DNA from: Choristoneura fumiferana
Taxonomy: Eukaryota; Arthropoda; Insecta; Lepidoptera; Tortricidae
Reading direction: 5' to 3'
Assembly (NCBI RefSeq): GCF_025370935.1
Contig: NC_133473.1
Location: 1,597,651-1,661,650, forward strand
Length of the DNA: 64,000 nucleotides
Shown here in pieces: positions 55,201-64,000 of this stretch. Under the pieces are notes generated by a model that was not told the DNA's origin, searched no databases, and was given only the letters and a program-made list of their open reading frames with translations. The first letter of the stretch is position 1. Every line of letters starts with the position of its first letter. A program made the position numbers and the translations under genes.

Positions 55201-58200
55201 ACCAGTTAGATGTTAGTGTTGTGTTAGGGTCTATTATTGATGAGGACCTCCACAAGGTAACGCCTGATTCAATTAATTCAAAGTAAGCTTTACCTCCTTC
55301 CACTGCGCGGGGCCGCCTCCGGAGCCCTGCACCAGTTGCTGCACGCTGACTTCGTGGAACAGGTGGGTGCCACTTCTACGCACTTCTACAGGGGTCATGA
55401 TCTGAAACACAATTCAGGATATCCTCGTGCACATCTTCTATTCCAGTAAGTTTACCCGTATTTCATTCCGGTCATAGGAAATTTAAAATTTTACTTTCAG
55501 ATGATTTTGGTACTATTTTCACGGATCCATGTAAGAAATTATTTTTTCTAAATGGTACGTAACGAGCACCAATAATATCTGACACAACACAGCGTGCATA
55601 AATATCTGATACGACTCTATTTCGAATCGGTCGGACGTGCCAGATATTTTAGCACGCTGCACTGTGGCAGATACTAAAGGTGACTGTACCCAAGTAGATG
55701 GGTAAGAAAACGATTTTTTGGCCGATTGCATTGATTGCACAGAAACCAATCTAGTTAAGAGTTAAAACGAATCAACCTCGTGGGAACAAGAGACAATGAT
55801 GTTGGTAAAAAAAGGTGAAGACAGTATTGTCTGCGTTCTTGTTGATAATTACATCCCAGATTTACGCAATAAATCGGGAAATATGTTCAATGTGTAACGG
55901 TAGATAGATAATGAAATAGTAGTCCCAATGTACAAACACATCCACACTAAGTAGATAGCAAACAGCTAGACATGGTCACCTAAATCAATTGTTCAGCCTA
56001 AAATGTGAGATGGTAACGAATAATTCAATAGCTCAGCAAATTAACTGAGCGACTGTAGAGGTAGTACTAATGGTTAACAATAGACAGTTTTGGAACAAGC
56101 AAAAGAAGAGATGACTCTAGATGATTTTACATGTACTACAGCAGAACCGCATGCCAAGATGGGACCTTTTCTAAACAGACTGTACTGACCTTAGCCAAAC
56201 TCTTGCTGAAATCCACGATGTCGTCAGCGAAGGCGGTGGCATTAGTCGGAGGGTCGGCCGTGGCGACCATGTCTCTGATGTACTTGTGGTATTGCTCCAG
56301 CTCATGAGCGAACTGCTCAGGAGCCAGGAGGTAACGCTCGCTGAATCCGGGTGAAACCTGCTCGATCTGGAATAAATTTGTCAACGGAGGAACTGGTCAG
56401 ACAACAAAAACCAAGTACTTATTGCTATCTTTCTACTACGGGTCTATGTTAGTGAGCCAGTGATCTTTGAAATGATAGCCGTTGTAGCCGTGGTTCTGCA
56501 GTGGCGACCACTTAAAACATATAATCCGTTTCATTTTCTAACCATAATTAGGCCTTCTCCATGGATTTCCATGATGATGGGTTTTCTGCTAGCCGGAAGC
56601 AAAGCCCGAGATCACTACCAGATCGTCCGTTCTTGCTGAAGGAAGACCAATCCTCCGACTTCTGATAATCGGTCGCCACTCCAGAACCTTTTTAATCCTA
56701 TGTTTCTTAAATCTACGATGAAATGATTCACCCACTTTCCATTTAAAGTGTACAATTTGCTGTGGTTTATTAATATGAATTCTAATGACAATATTCGTAA
56801 TTTCGTCCTTTATGTTCAGTTAAATAAGGTGAACGTCTGACTGCTGGTCACTGTGCTACTAAGTTGCTATGTTTAATAATTGTATGCCTGCCATTCACAA
56901 AAGAGGTGGCGGTGGGATGTTTTCTATTGAGCATCTCAAATACTAGGACATTTATGTACCTTATGGACCTACTCATCCCTTGTCAAGAAAGTCTAGTCTT
57001 AGTACCAGGTGTATCCAGTTATAGGTTCAGTTCATCCTCACCACAACGCGATTGCGGCTGGTGTTCCTGACATCTTCAGCGACCTGCACGCTCAGCAGCA
57101 CACTGAGCCCCAGCAGCCTGCGGCCGCGCCCCGCCACCAGCTCCCAGCTGAAGTTCGAAGACACCTCCACCGGCGGCGTGGGGGGGAGGCTCAATTCCTG
57201 AAGGATCCGCTGAATTGGTTTGATGCCCTCAGATTCTAGTTTATCTGGAAAGATTGTGAATTATAATAATAGGCATCATCTTCATCATTGTCAGCCGCAT
57301 CCACAGTTGAAGAAAGGTATCTCCCTTAGAACGCCAACAAAGGTTGCCTGCAAGTCTCGCAATGTCATGAGTCGTACTAGACTAGACTAGGGGAAGTCCT
57401 GCCAACGCTTCGCTATGCGGTTCGTGGCCGTCACTTTCTCCCCCAACGCTACTACTAGGTATATAAGGTTTAAGGTATTTTAGTGGTTACGCAGAAAAAA
57501 CTTCAATTAAAAAAATCCGATGTGTCGAGCTAAACTCGATTAAAGACGTGGGTTATCCATTTTGTTCAGCTGAGTCTCTACTAGGCTAGCCGCCTTGCGC
57601 AGTAGCCATTTTCGGTGCGATTTTGAGCCCTGTATTGAACAAAATCATACCTCTTGCGCTTGCCTCACGCGGCGGCACTTCACACATTCAGTGGAGACAC
57701 GGCTTTTCATTATAAAGGGAAACATTGGTTGCACTGCCTACTGGTAACGCGTAGTTGTGGCTGAGGCATATCCATATCTACTTTATCTACTCACCAGTGT
57801 TGACACAAGTTCTGTATAGCGCCTTGGCTTTGAGCACGCTGCTCGGGAGCCCCTCCTCATCCGGCATTTCCAGCAGTTCTCGCAGGTCCGAGACCAGTCG
57901 CTCCCGTAACCTGTACAGTACAAAATGTTAATGTCGCACGGGACTCGTCCGTTTTCTTCGTTTTGAAAAGGAAAAGGAAAACCGATCTTGTTTCTAGTAT
58001 CCCAACATTTTATTAAGGCACAATATTAAAAGAAATAGATAGCGCCGATAATTAAGATTAAAAATAGTGATAATCCTCACACCTCTCGTGGCGTTGAAGA
58101 AAAGGACAATGCCTTTCATAACGGGAGAAAAGGGACATAAAATGTGTACCTACCTACTTGGTGTGGTGCAATGCGTTCGGGTCATGTTTTTAGCTTATAT

Positions 58201-58571
58201 GCAGCATTTTAAAATAATACATTATTTCTAAGAAAGCTTATATGTAAGCATCGTAATAGCTCACAAACGGATAGACCGATTTCGAGGTGGTTTTTACGTG
58301 AAAGCGAGTTTTCTTGTGATAGTTCAGTGACGGGTCAGCCGTTTTTGAAAATTGGATTTTGAAAATGTCAATGTAGTTGTAGGGGTATTTTTTCAACCTT
58401 TTACCCGAAGGAGAGTTATGTTATCTAAGTTGGTTCGTTACCTGGCGAGCTGGTCCCACGAGGTGGCCCATTCCGGGACAGGGTTCTTCTTGATCCAGCC
58501 GCCGCACGCGAACTCGTAGAAGTCCGTGCAAGGTTCGACATCCTTGTTCAGGGATGAGATTATCCTTGATG
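49274..58571 (-). CDS. Neprilysin-like M13 zinc metallopeptidase, N terminus missing (15 exons)
   Basis: Exons 5' to 3' on the minus strand: 58571-58442, 57910-57795, 57244-57042, 56366-56190, 55401-55294, 54450-54306, 53636-53422, 53035-52859, 52397-52294, 51930-51872, 51784-51736, 51369-51302, 50659-50526, 49989-49819, 49450-49274 (TGA). Every junction is GT/AG and in phase, giving 676 residues. Order: DVEPCTDFYEFACGGW near the start, substrate-binding NAFYS, FPAGILQPPF, zinc site GHEVTHGFDDQG (HExxH at 51318-51332), third zinc ligand in GENIADNGGL (49951-49965), and C-terminal CPLGSPMNPEHKCVLW. The family cleaves peptides outside the cell from a single-pass type II membrane anchor (family knowledge). 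All catalytic motifs are intact, so it should be active. Roughly 80-100 N-terminal residues with the anchor must lie upstream (above 58571), possibly beyond the gap. Extra decayed pieces of two exons lie in introns. Confidence 0.95.
49499..49790 (-). pseudogene. Decayed tandem copies of part of M13 exon 14
   Basis: 49499-49640 repeats the 3' half of exon 49819-49989 with its donor and flanking intron (AATCCTCCTCTAAAGCCTCT, CATACCTG, GAACAGCTGTTTGGGCGTGT, TGCGGCAGGCCTGGCAG, GGTCTCCCATTTGGTGA). 49660-49790 repeats it again, more eroded (CAGCTCAGTTCGGGTTTGTA, GGTCTCCCGTTTGGTAAAA). Units of about 145 bp. Confidence 0.82.
50054..50290 (-). mobile_element. RTE-type LINE 3' fragment
   Basis: Minus-strand translation contains RTGRRSVGWPPTRWTDDIVR then VAGNRWMQVA and WRSKGEAFVQ, and the + strand starts with the CATCATCATCA tail complement at 50044. 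Confidence 0.8.
50297..50464 (+). mobile_element. Helitron-like dispersed repeat fragment
   Basis: Words AGCTGAGCCGATTTAGATGA, GAAGGATATAGGATAGTTTT and AAACGAATTCTAAGCGG followed by TCGCGGGCGAACA are typical of lepidopteran repeats ending in a GCGGGC hairpin. Confidence 0.5.
50464..50520 (-). pseudogene. Decayed copy of the 5' part of M13 exon 13
   Basis: Shares a 28-bp identical stretch (ACCACTGCTTCAGGTTGCCT and on through CCGCGTC) with 50619-50648, then diverged intron sequence ending TCATGGTAAC, as does the parent at 50689-50698. Encodes an echo of YDAEGNLKQWW. Confidence 0.78.
51414..51660 (-). mobile_element. RTE-type LINE 3' fragment
   Basis: Nucleotide match to 50054-50290 (ACAACTCGCCACTTGCATCC, CGTCAGTCCACCTAGTGGG, CTTCTCCCCCAACGG). 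Confidence 0.7.
52085..52230 (-). mobile_element. RTE/SINE 3' fragment in M13 intron
   Basis: CATCATCATC tail, then TGCACTGCTGGACAAAGGTT, and AATCTTTTTTGAACGTCACTC with CCGCCCACCAAGCGGGCGTC, all frequent lepidopteran LINE 3' words. Confidence 0.55.
53265..53322 (-). mobile_element. SINE tRNA-like head fragment
   Basis: Minus strand: GCCGTGTTGGCTTAGTGGTT, then CCTCTCAAGCAGAGGATCGT, matching the head of 32054-32353. Confidence 0.6.
53815..53985 (+). mobile_element. Degenerate tRNA-derived SINE body
   Basis: Plus-strand body words (ACGGTGAAGGAAAACA, GCCCTAGCCCTCTCATT, GAGGAGGCCTGTGCCC) and an AATAATGATGA tail. Confidence 0.6.
54040..54255 (+). mobile_element. RTE-type LINE 3' fragment, plus orientation
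   Basis: Translation includes EWRPQIGKRTVGPPTR, ASRRMQAA and KWRSMGEAY, and the tail is GATGGTGATGATT. Confidence 0.7.
54785..54915 (-). mobile_element. Degenerate SINE head
   Basis: Minus strand contains GTGGTAGCCTAGTC and GAGGATCGTGGGTTCGATCG, an A-box/B-box arrangement. Confidence 0.5.
57265..57455 (-). mobile_element. RTE-type LINE 3' fragment in M13 intron 2
   Basis: ATCATCTTCATCATTG tail complement, CCGCATCCACAGTTGAAGAA, and CCAACGCTTCGCTATGCGGT, parallel to 50054-50290 and 51414-51660. Confidence 0.65.
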
Positions 58572-59021
58572 CTGGTAAACAAAATAAACTATGATAATTA
58601 TATATTGTATAAGCGGACGAGAAGGGTGGAGTAGAGTGTTTTAAAAATGAGAAAACTGATTCGAGTCGTGTCCGATCTACATTTGAACTCTTCCAGCTTA
58701 CAAGTCTACTAAACACTGTACCTACCGGTGAATCACCTTGCGGTGAATTATCTAAATTACCGATCATATCACGCTGGATATTTTCACAAAAAAATCATTA
58801 AGTATACTCGTAATTCGAAAACATTAAAAGATCGGCTGTTCGCCCTCTAAAGCCTCACTGAACAAACTTCTTTAAAATGGTTGCTTACAAACCTTTCAGA
58901 GATCCCCGAAATTCTATTTGTGAGTTACAAGATTCTAGAAGTATAGGTATCCTAGTATAATAATAATAGTAAAAGCCTTTATTAACAATCTAGTAAATAT
59001 ATATATACAACACTAGTATTC
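58572..59021. other. Upstream intron of the M13 gene; nothing recognised
   Basis: Begins with the acceptor side (minus TTTGTTTACCAG). The open frame continuing to 58767 is intron read-through, not the anchor segment. Confidence 0.5.
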
Positions 59022-59144
59022 GATTCAATGGTTCGTGCGTCCCAATCCGCACTGGGCCCGCGTGGGAACTATGGCCCAAGCCCTCTTGTTCTGAGAGGAG
59101 GCCTGTGCCCAGCAGTGGGACGTATATAGGCTGGGATGATGATG
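59022..59144 (+). mobile_element. tRNA-derived SINE, 5'-truncated, plus orientation
   Basis: TCAATGGTTCGTGCG, CCGCACTGGGCCCGCGTGGG, GAGGCCTGTGCCCAGCAGTG, ending TATAGGCTGGGATGATGATG. Confidence 0.78.
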
Positions 59145-59149
59145 AAGTA

Positions 59150-59545
59150 TATATTATAATTTTATTTTGGATCTTCAGACATCGGCAAAGATTGTTTTGC
59201 TTTAGCATAGGCCTCCCCCAAATTTTTCCATATGTTCCGATCATGACATTTTCTTCTCCACATTGTACCTGCAGCCGCCTTTAAATCATCATCCCATCTT
59301 CGATACGGCCGGTATCCTAATAAATATTATAAATGCGAAACTGAATTTATTCGTTTGTTATACTTTCACGATCCACTTGACCACGGAAGCACTTGACTAA
59401 CATGATGACATATTATATGGAGATACTTGTAGCGTGACACCCTAAAATGGACGTGGGATAGTTTTTATTCCGTTAAATTGTACCTACAGTTCTCGCGGGA
59501 TAGGGATAAACAAATTCTACGCAGATCGCAGAACAAACGTAAATA
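59150..59545. mobile_element. LINE 3' fragment followed by Lep1-like Helitron fragment
   Basis: 59165-59315 has minus-strand LINE words (AGCATAGGCCTCCCCCAA, TCATCATCCCATCTTCGAT). 59318-59545 starts at AATAAATATTATAAATGCGA and ends GGGATAAACAAATTCTACGC. Confidence 0.55.
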
Positions 59546-59690
59546 TAGCCCTGATCTTGCATCAGTGGATTCCCGCGTTGATAGGAAAAGCGTGGGTGGC
59601 CAGCGGAAAATAACGCATACGAGTCACTCGAGCACAACGGCATGCACGGTCGCGACTATGTGCGATGCCGCGCGAGTCCTAGAAACTACA

Positions 59691-59816
59691 GGGCTACTAC
59701 GAAACTCGAAACTCGAATTTCGTGTCGTGCGGTCCCTCTGACACTTATACTATTTAATCCGAGAGCGAGAGGGACGGTACGATACGAACTTCGAGTTTCG
59801 AGTTTCGTAGTAGCTC
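59691..59816. mobile_element. Palindromic MITE, family A
   Basis: GGGCTACTACGAAACTCGAA and its complement near 59797-59816. Core identical in most positions to 5885-6004. Confidence 0.78.
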
Positions 59817-60733
59817 TCCTGGATGTTCCCTTATAAGATTTTCGTAACACAATTGCCGCGTAGGTATTTTTGGTAACAGTCCAGGGCACCTGTTAGCTGA
59901 GAGGAGATTGAGGATCTTTGATGCGGTAGGTAGCCTTAAATTTTGCAAAAAAAAAAAGAATTTCAAATGATTCCTTTCACATTTTTAAACTGTGTGTGTG
60001 TGTGTTGAGTAGAACCAACACCATTGTATGTAACCTTATCTATTGGTTAGGTTAGGGTAGTTTTATAAAAATCTTGAAACATTTACAAATACAGAATGCA
60101 AACGCACTTGGCATAACCTAAACAACGAAACCCCCGAAATTGTCACTTCAAAGTTCAATATCTCAAAAACGGCTAAACTGATTGTGATGAAACATGTCTA
60201 AAAACCATCGCTAGAAAACCTCCTTTCAAATAAAAAAAGCCGCATTCAAATTGGTTGCCCCGTTTAAGAGCTTCGGTGCCACAGACAGCCACATAGCGGT
60301 CAAACTTAAACACCCCTCTTTTTGCGTTGGGGGTTAAAAATGAAGCTTGCGAAACGAATAATTCGTAATAAAATGTTTTGGTTAAACATTGGTGAACTCT
60401 GATGCGGTTGTTAAAGCAGTAGCTTTGTCCCAGATTTTCTATAGCGTGCAGTCGTAGCAGAGCCGTAGCTCAAGCATATCAGTAAAAGCCTTGCGTGATC
60501 GCGATGTGGCGCCGAAGCCGCGATCTGACGCAACACTCAATGATCTTTCGTAGCAGTTGATTTCGGATCTTCTTAAGATATGGACATTTAATTTTATGGG
60601 CATAAAAATTTACGTGGTTTATATTAGTGGTTTGACCTATGTCTCCTCAAACTAAGGGTCGTAGGTACAAAGATGGTACCTACAAAGCTAGGCTTGCTTA
60701 GTATCCATCTAAAATGACCTCACACGTGTAGGT
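59817..60733. other. Non-coding repeats upstream of the M13 gene
   Basis: 60130-60345 is an inverted, diverged copy of 17717-18070 (CACTTCAAAGTTCAATATCT, AAACATGTCTAAAAACCATC, CAGACAGCCACATAGCGGTC). No gene seen. Confidence 0.5.
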
Positions 60734-60905
60734 ACCATCAGCCAAATATGTGGTCTACCACCCCAAAGTTGATAATCGTTTGCACGTTATAAAACAATAA
60801 TGCCAATAGACGTGTCTGTCAACTTGAAAGTTCGACTTTAGCGACATATTCATTTGTTAGGAGCTTGTTTAAAAATTGATAGACCACTTATTTGGCTGAT
60901 GGTAC
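60734..60905. mobile_element. MITE, family B
   Basis: Termini GTACCATCAGCCAAATATGT and ATAGACCACTTATTTGGCTGATGGTAC (pairing inverted). Interior TTGATAATCGTTTGCA as in 42206-42494. Confidence 0.78.
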
Positions 60906-61054
60906 ATTTTAAGTAGAAGAGGAGCTTTCATAACACTGTAAATTCATAGATATCTACAAATATGTACGAAACCCTCGGTGCGCGACCCCGACTCGCACTT
61001 GAACTGTTTTTTTTTGAGGATAATAAACTTGCGTCAGTTATAACTTTTACATGA

Positions 61055-61565
61055 GAAATCTCGCTCACAAAAATATTGGACATTTCCGTCTATCGGTTAA
61101 AAAAGTTTTAACCTGAGACGTTTCATTTGAAGTTGCAATAAAGCTAACCAAAACAATAAATTAGAAGACGGAAAAGTCTACCAGGAATAACCTAACCTAT
61201 CCTACAAAAAGTTGGAAAACCTTGTCACTTCAAAGTTCGATATCTCAAAAATCGCTAAACCGATTTTGATAAAACATGTCTAAGAACCATCACTAGAAAA
61301 CCTACTATCAAATAAAATTCGCTCACAAAATATTGGATATTTCCGTCTATCGGTTATAAGTTTTAACCTGAGACGTTTTCATTTTGAAGTTGCAATGAAG
61401 CTGATAGAAACAAAACAATAAATTAGAGGACGGAAAAGTCTACCAGGAATAACCTAACCTAACCAACAAAAAGGGAAATCCCCGACTTTGTCACTTCAAA
61501 GTTCAATATCTCAAAAACGGCTGAACCGATTTGATAAAACGTCTAAAAACATCGCTAGAAAACCT
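61055..61565 (+). repeat. Direct repeat of two units of about 255 bp
   Basis: Unit 1 from TCGCTCACAAAAATATTGG (near 61059) and unit 2 from TCGCTCACAAAATATTGG (near 61319). Both continue with TTTCCGTCTATCGGTT, AGTCTACCAGGAATAACCTA, and CACTTCAAAGTTC...CGCTAGAAAACCT. Non-coding. Confidence 0.75.
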
Positions 61566-62306
61566 GTTTCAAAATAAAAAACGCATTCAAATCGGTCCAC
61601 CCGTTTAAGAGAAACAGAAAAAAACAAGAAATGAAACTGGTGGGACCCGCAGAGCGCGCTTTGAAACAAAAGACGGTCGCATTGCCGGCCAGCGGCCGGG
61701 AAAGTTGTATGAAATCTCTTTGCAGGCCGTTAGAGTGTCCACGCATCGGCAGCCAAGAAGCAGCGCCTGCAGCGCGATACCGGCCTATTATTTGTAACAC
61801 AACGTCAATGTTCATGTCATGTTTGAGAAAAACACTATTTTCACATAAATGTGAGAGTGGCAATCTACTACCAACTACGAATTAAGGACTCCAGCTCTGC
61901 GGTGTAGAAGCCAAGGGGAAACCAAAAAACTATTTCCCAGGAAATTCGTCATGAAGGTTCAATACTGATCCTCATTCATTAGCGAATTGGAAGAGAAGAA
62001 TACGTCTGGCAAATTTTCAAGTCTTGTACGTTGATAAGGTACATATTAGTAATCTGTGGGTTGATAGATATTCGCGGTAGGTACAGTCAGCAACAAAGAT
62101 ATGAAAATGCCAAAGTGCAAAAAATATGTATACACGACCTTAATGTTCAGGCAATAAAGTCATGTATACAATTTTTGGCACTTCAAACGTATGTATATTT
62201 TTGTGCTGACTGTACCATTTTATAGTTTGAGAGAGGTTTTATGATAGCAATCGAATGGGATTGCATGTAATAAAACAATCCAATTAAATAGAGGTACTTA
62301 AAGGTA
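61566..62306. other. Non-coding stretch before the second gap
   Basis: Contains a GC-rich patch (61635-61790) without a recognised protein. Open frames on both strands there show no family motif. Confidence 0.35.
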
Positions 62307-62406
62307 NNNNNNNNNNNNNNNNNNNNNNNNNNNNNNNNNNNNNNNNNNNNNNNNNNNNNNNNNNNNNNNNNNNNNNNNNNNNNNNNNNNNNNNNNNNNNN
62401 NNNNNN
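62307..62406. other. Assembly gap (100 N)
   Basis: Exactly 100 unknown bases. Confidence 0.97.
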
Positions 62407-62949
62407 TCAATTATTATATTGAATTAGTGACTTTTTATATCTATTCATATGAACTTTATTATTTAGTGTCAAAATTAAAATTTACGAACAAATTGAATCA
62501 TGGCCATGGTGAACCTTTGTGCTACTAATGTTATGTTGACATCTCATACTTTTGTCAAGCAAATCATAGTGAAATTGATTATTAAAAGTTCCACCGTAGG
62601 TCATGATTCAATTTGCTTGACCGTTCGGGCAGTGAAACTAACTGGAGAGCACGAACTTTTCAGATAAAATACGACTGAAAACCATTAAGTACTTAATGCA
62701 CTATATTTATAAAGCTCTTACTGATTTCAAGAAGCACTACATTTCCCTTTTCAATGCGAGTTCTTGTTAAGGCGTTCCATATCGAGTATCGCGGAGTTTG
62801 CAGACAAAGACAGACAATGAGCATTGTCTCGCGACATCCGACACTCCGACCTAGTTCCGAGCTGCCGTGCTCAGGACTAGCACAAGAGGCTCTCTCTTTG
62901 ACGCTGTCCTTACGTATATGCCTAGTGTCGTACCAAACATTGTGGGGCT

Positions 62950-63660
62950 CAGGCCTGAAATATCCGTTTTCCTAAAATTCGCAAAATGTCTGCTTTTCAG
63001 AATGCCAACACGTCTTTGCATAATGTCAGCTATTTATAATTGTCTGTCTCCGAGAATGACAGTTTTGTATAATGTTCGCTATTCAGAAAGTGCTTATTCT
63101 CAAATGTCTGCAACCTCAAAATATCCGCTTTCTTATAACGTTGGTATTCCAGAAAAGTCTTATTTCCAAAATGTCTCCAATCATTGTCTTGAAATTTCAT
63201 CAAAATCGGTTCAGCGGTATTTTATATTAGGTATAGATATAGATATTTAGATATTTATAAAAAATACCGCTACCTAATATAAAATACCGCTGAACCGATA
63301 TAAATATCTATAAGTATCAATACCTAATGTAAAATACCGCTGAACCGATTAAGATGACATTTTAAGACCATGATTGGAGACATTTTGGAAATAAGACTAT
63401 TCTGAAATTCCAAACATAAATTTATGTTACTACAGCATAACATTAAGAACATTGATTTGAAAATAAAGCAGACATTATAGGAAAACAAACATAACAATAC
63501 TATAGCCTATTAAAAAAGTGAACATAACGGGAAAGCAGAAATTATTGGTAATGCTAATATTATAGGAATGTAAACATTATGAGTAGACAACTTCCTGAGA
63601 TTGTACACATTTTAAATAGCAGACATTTGAGAAAGCTGACAAAATAGAAGTGCTATTGTT
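62950..63660. repeat. Large inverted repeat built of 17-bp 'phrase' units
   Basis: The left arm (62960-63180) is a chain of non-identical units close to ATGTCTGCTATTCAGAA. The right arm (63375-63655) is a chain of the complementary type (CAGACATTATAGGAAAAC, CAGAAATTATTGGTAATG, CAGACATTTGAGAAAG). The centre (63190-63350) holds three copies of AAATACCGCTGAACCGAT or its complement. No protein. Confidence 0.75.
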
Positions 63661-63733
63661 TGTTCGAATAGACGGAGACGGTATCACATTTAACCGTCAG
63701 TTAACACTAATCAATGGATGGTGAACCGCCCCT
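63660..63733. mobile_element. Truncated PIF/Harbinger-like MITE
   Basis: Shares CAGTTAACACTAATCAATG and the right terminus ATGGTGAACCGCCCC followed by TAA with 15119-15224; the left terminus is missing. Confidence 0.65.
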
Positions 63734-64000
63734 AAATCTAAAAAAATCAAAAAAACCCAACTGCCTTCGGGGTTTTTTATTTTTTAATTGTTTTTTTTAC
63801 TATAGAAACCTATAAATATTTACCTTTGAAAACAACTGGTATGGGCTTAAAACGAAATTATTAATGACTCAAATGCAGTAGGAAGCCAGTCGCATTTGCC
63901 TGACCTTTTCGTTTACGGCCCAAATTAAACGGCCTAATTGTTACACGTCCGACATTGTGTTGCATGCAGGGGAGTCAGGTGATATATTATTAGCTGTTGG
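63734..64000. other. Non-coding sequence at window end
   Basis: A short hairpin, AAAAAAACCC...GGGGTTTTTT (63750-63778), and AT-rich DNA. No gene seen. Confidence 0.4.

Noticed and set aside
57009..57239. Plus-strand open frame
   Set aside because: Antisense shadow of M13 exon 57042-57244, whose phases fit its neighbours.
58438..58767. Open frame as the start of the M13 peptidase
   Set aside because: Only 58442-58571 is exon; the upstream part follows an acceptor TTTACCAG in reverse, has no membrane anchor, and is intron read-through.
61631..61885. GC-rich open frames on both strands as the missing M13 anchor exon
   Set aside because: No hydrophobic segment, no splice borders in a suitable phase, and no family similarity.

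Overview
This is an arthropod, almost certainly insect and most likely lepidopteran, nuclear DNA window. The genes have many introns with GT/AG splice sites. One is a pickpocket-type DEG/ENaC channel, and introns and intergenic DNA are packed with short transposon copies of the kinds common in moths and butterflies: Lep1-like Helitron ends, tRNA-derived SINEs with GATGAT tails, RTE and CR1/I-type LINE fragments, and palindromic MITEs. Two 100-N gaps (20121-20220 and 62307-62406) show it is a scaffold of three contigs.

Layout. 1-4328 is transposon-derived, chiefly a decayed LINE with reverse transcriptase and RNase H. 4329-17716 and 20913-32870 are two near-identical copies of one block, each holding a complete six-exon TMEM129 gene (an ER ubiquitin ligase) on the plus strand. 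Between them lie a satellite array (12 units of about 130 bp), a long palindrome running into the gap, and, just right of the gap, the first coding exon of beta-COP on the minus strand. The copies differ mainly by clean transposon insertions (hAT-like, PIF/Harbinger-like, SINE-like) with target-site duplications and matching empty sites. Their outer flanks do not match. The simplest reading is two haplotypes placed in tandem around a scaffold gap; a recent true tandem duplication is the alternative.

32871-37412 is intergenic or 5' intron with LINE, SINE and MITE fragments. 37413-42768 carries eight coding exons of a pickpocket/DEG-ENaC channel (plus strand, N terminus not found). 43439-47029 is UTP11, complete in four exons. 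49274-58571 is a neprilysin-like M13 zinc metallopeptidase on the minus strand: 15 exons with every splice phase matching, lacking only the N-terminal/membrane-anchor exons. 58572-64000 is repeat-rich and no gene was recognised.

The genes are unrelated housekeeping and membrane functions with no shared pathway. beta-COP and TMEM129 are head to head; UTP11 and the M13 peptidase are tail to tail. The most notable points are the duplicated TMEM129 block with a damaged G run in both RING exons, decayed tandem copies of exon pieces inside introns at three places (one in the channel gene, two in the peptidase gene), a Gly in place of Ser in the channel's predicted selectivity filter, and a class of 15-17 bp 'phrase' repeats seen at four loci.
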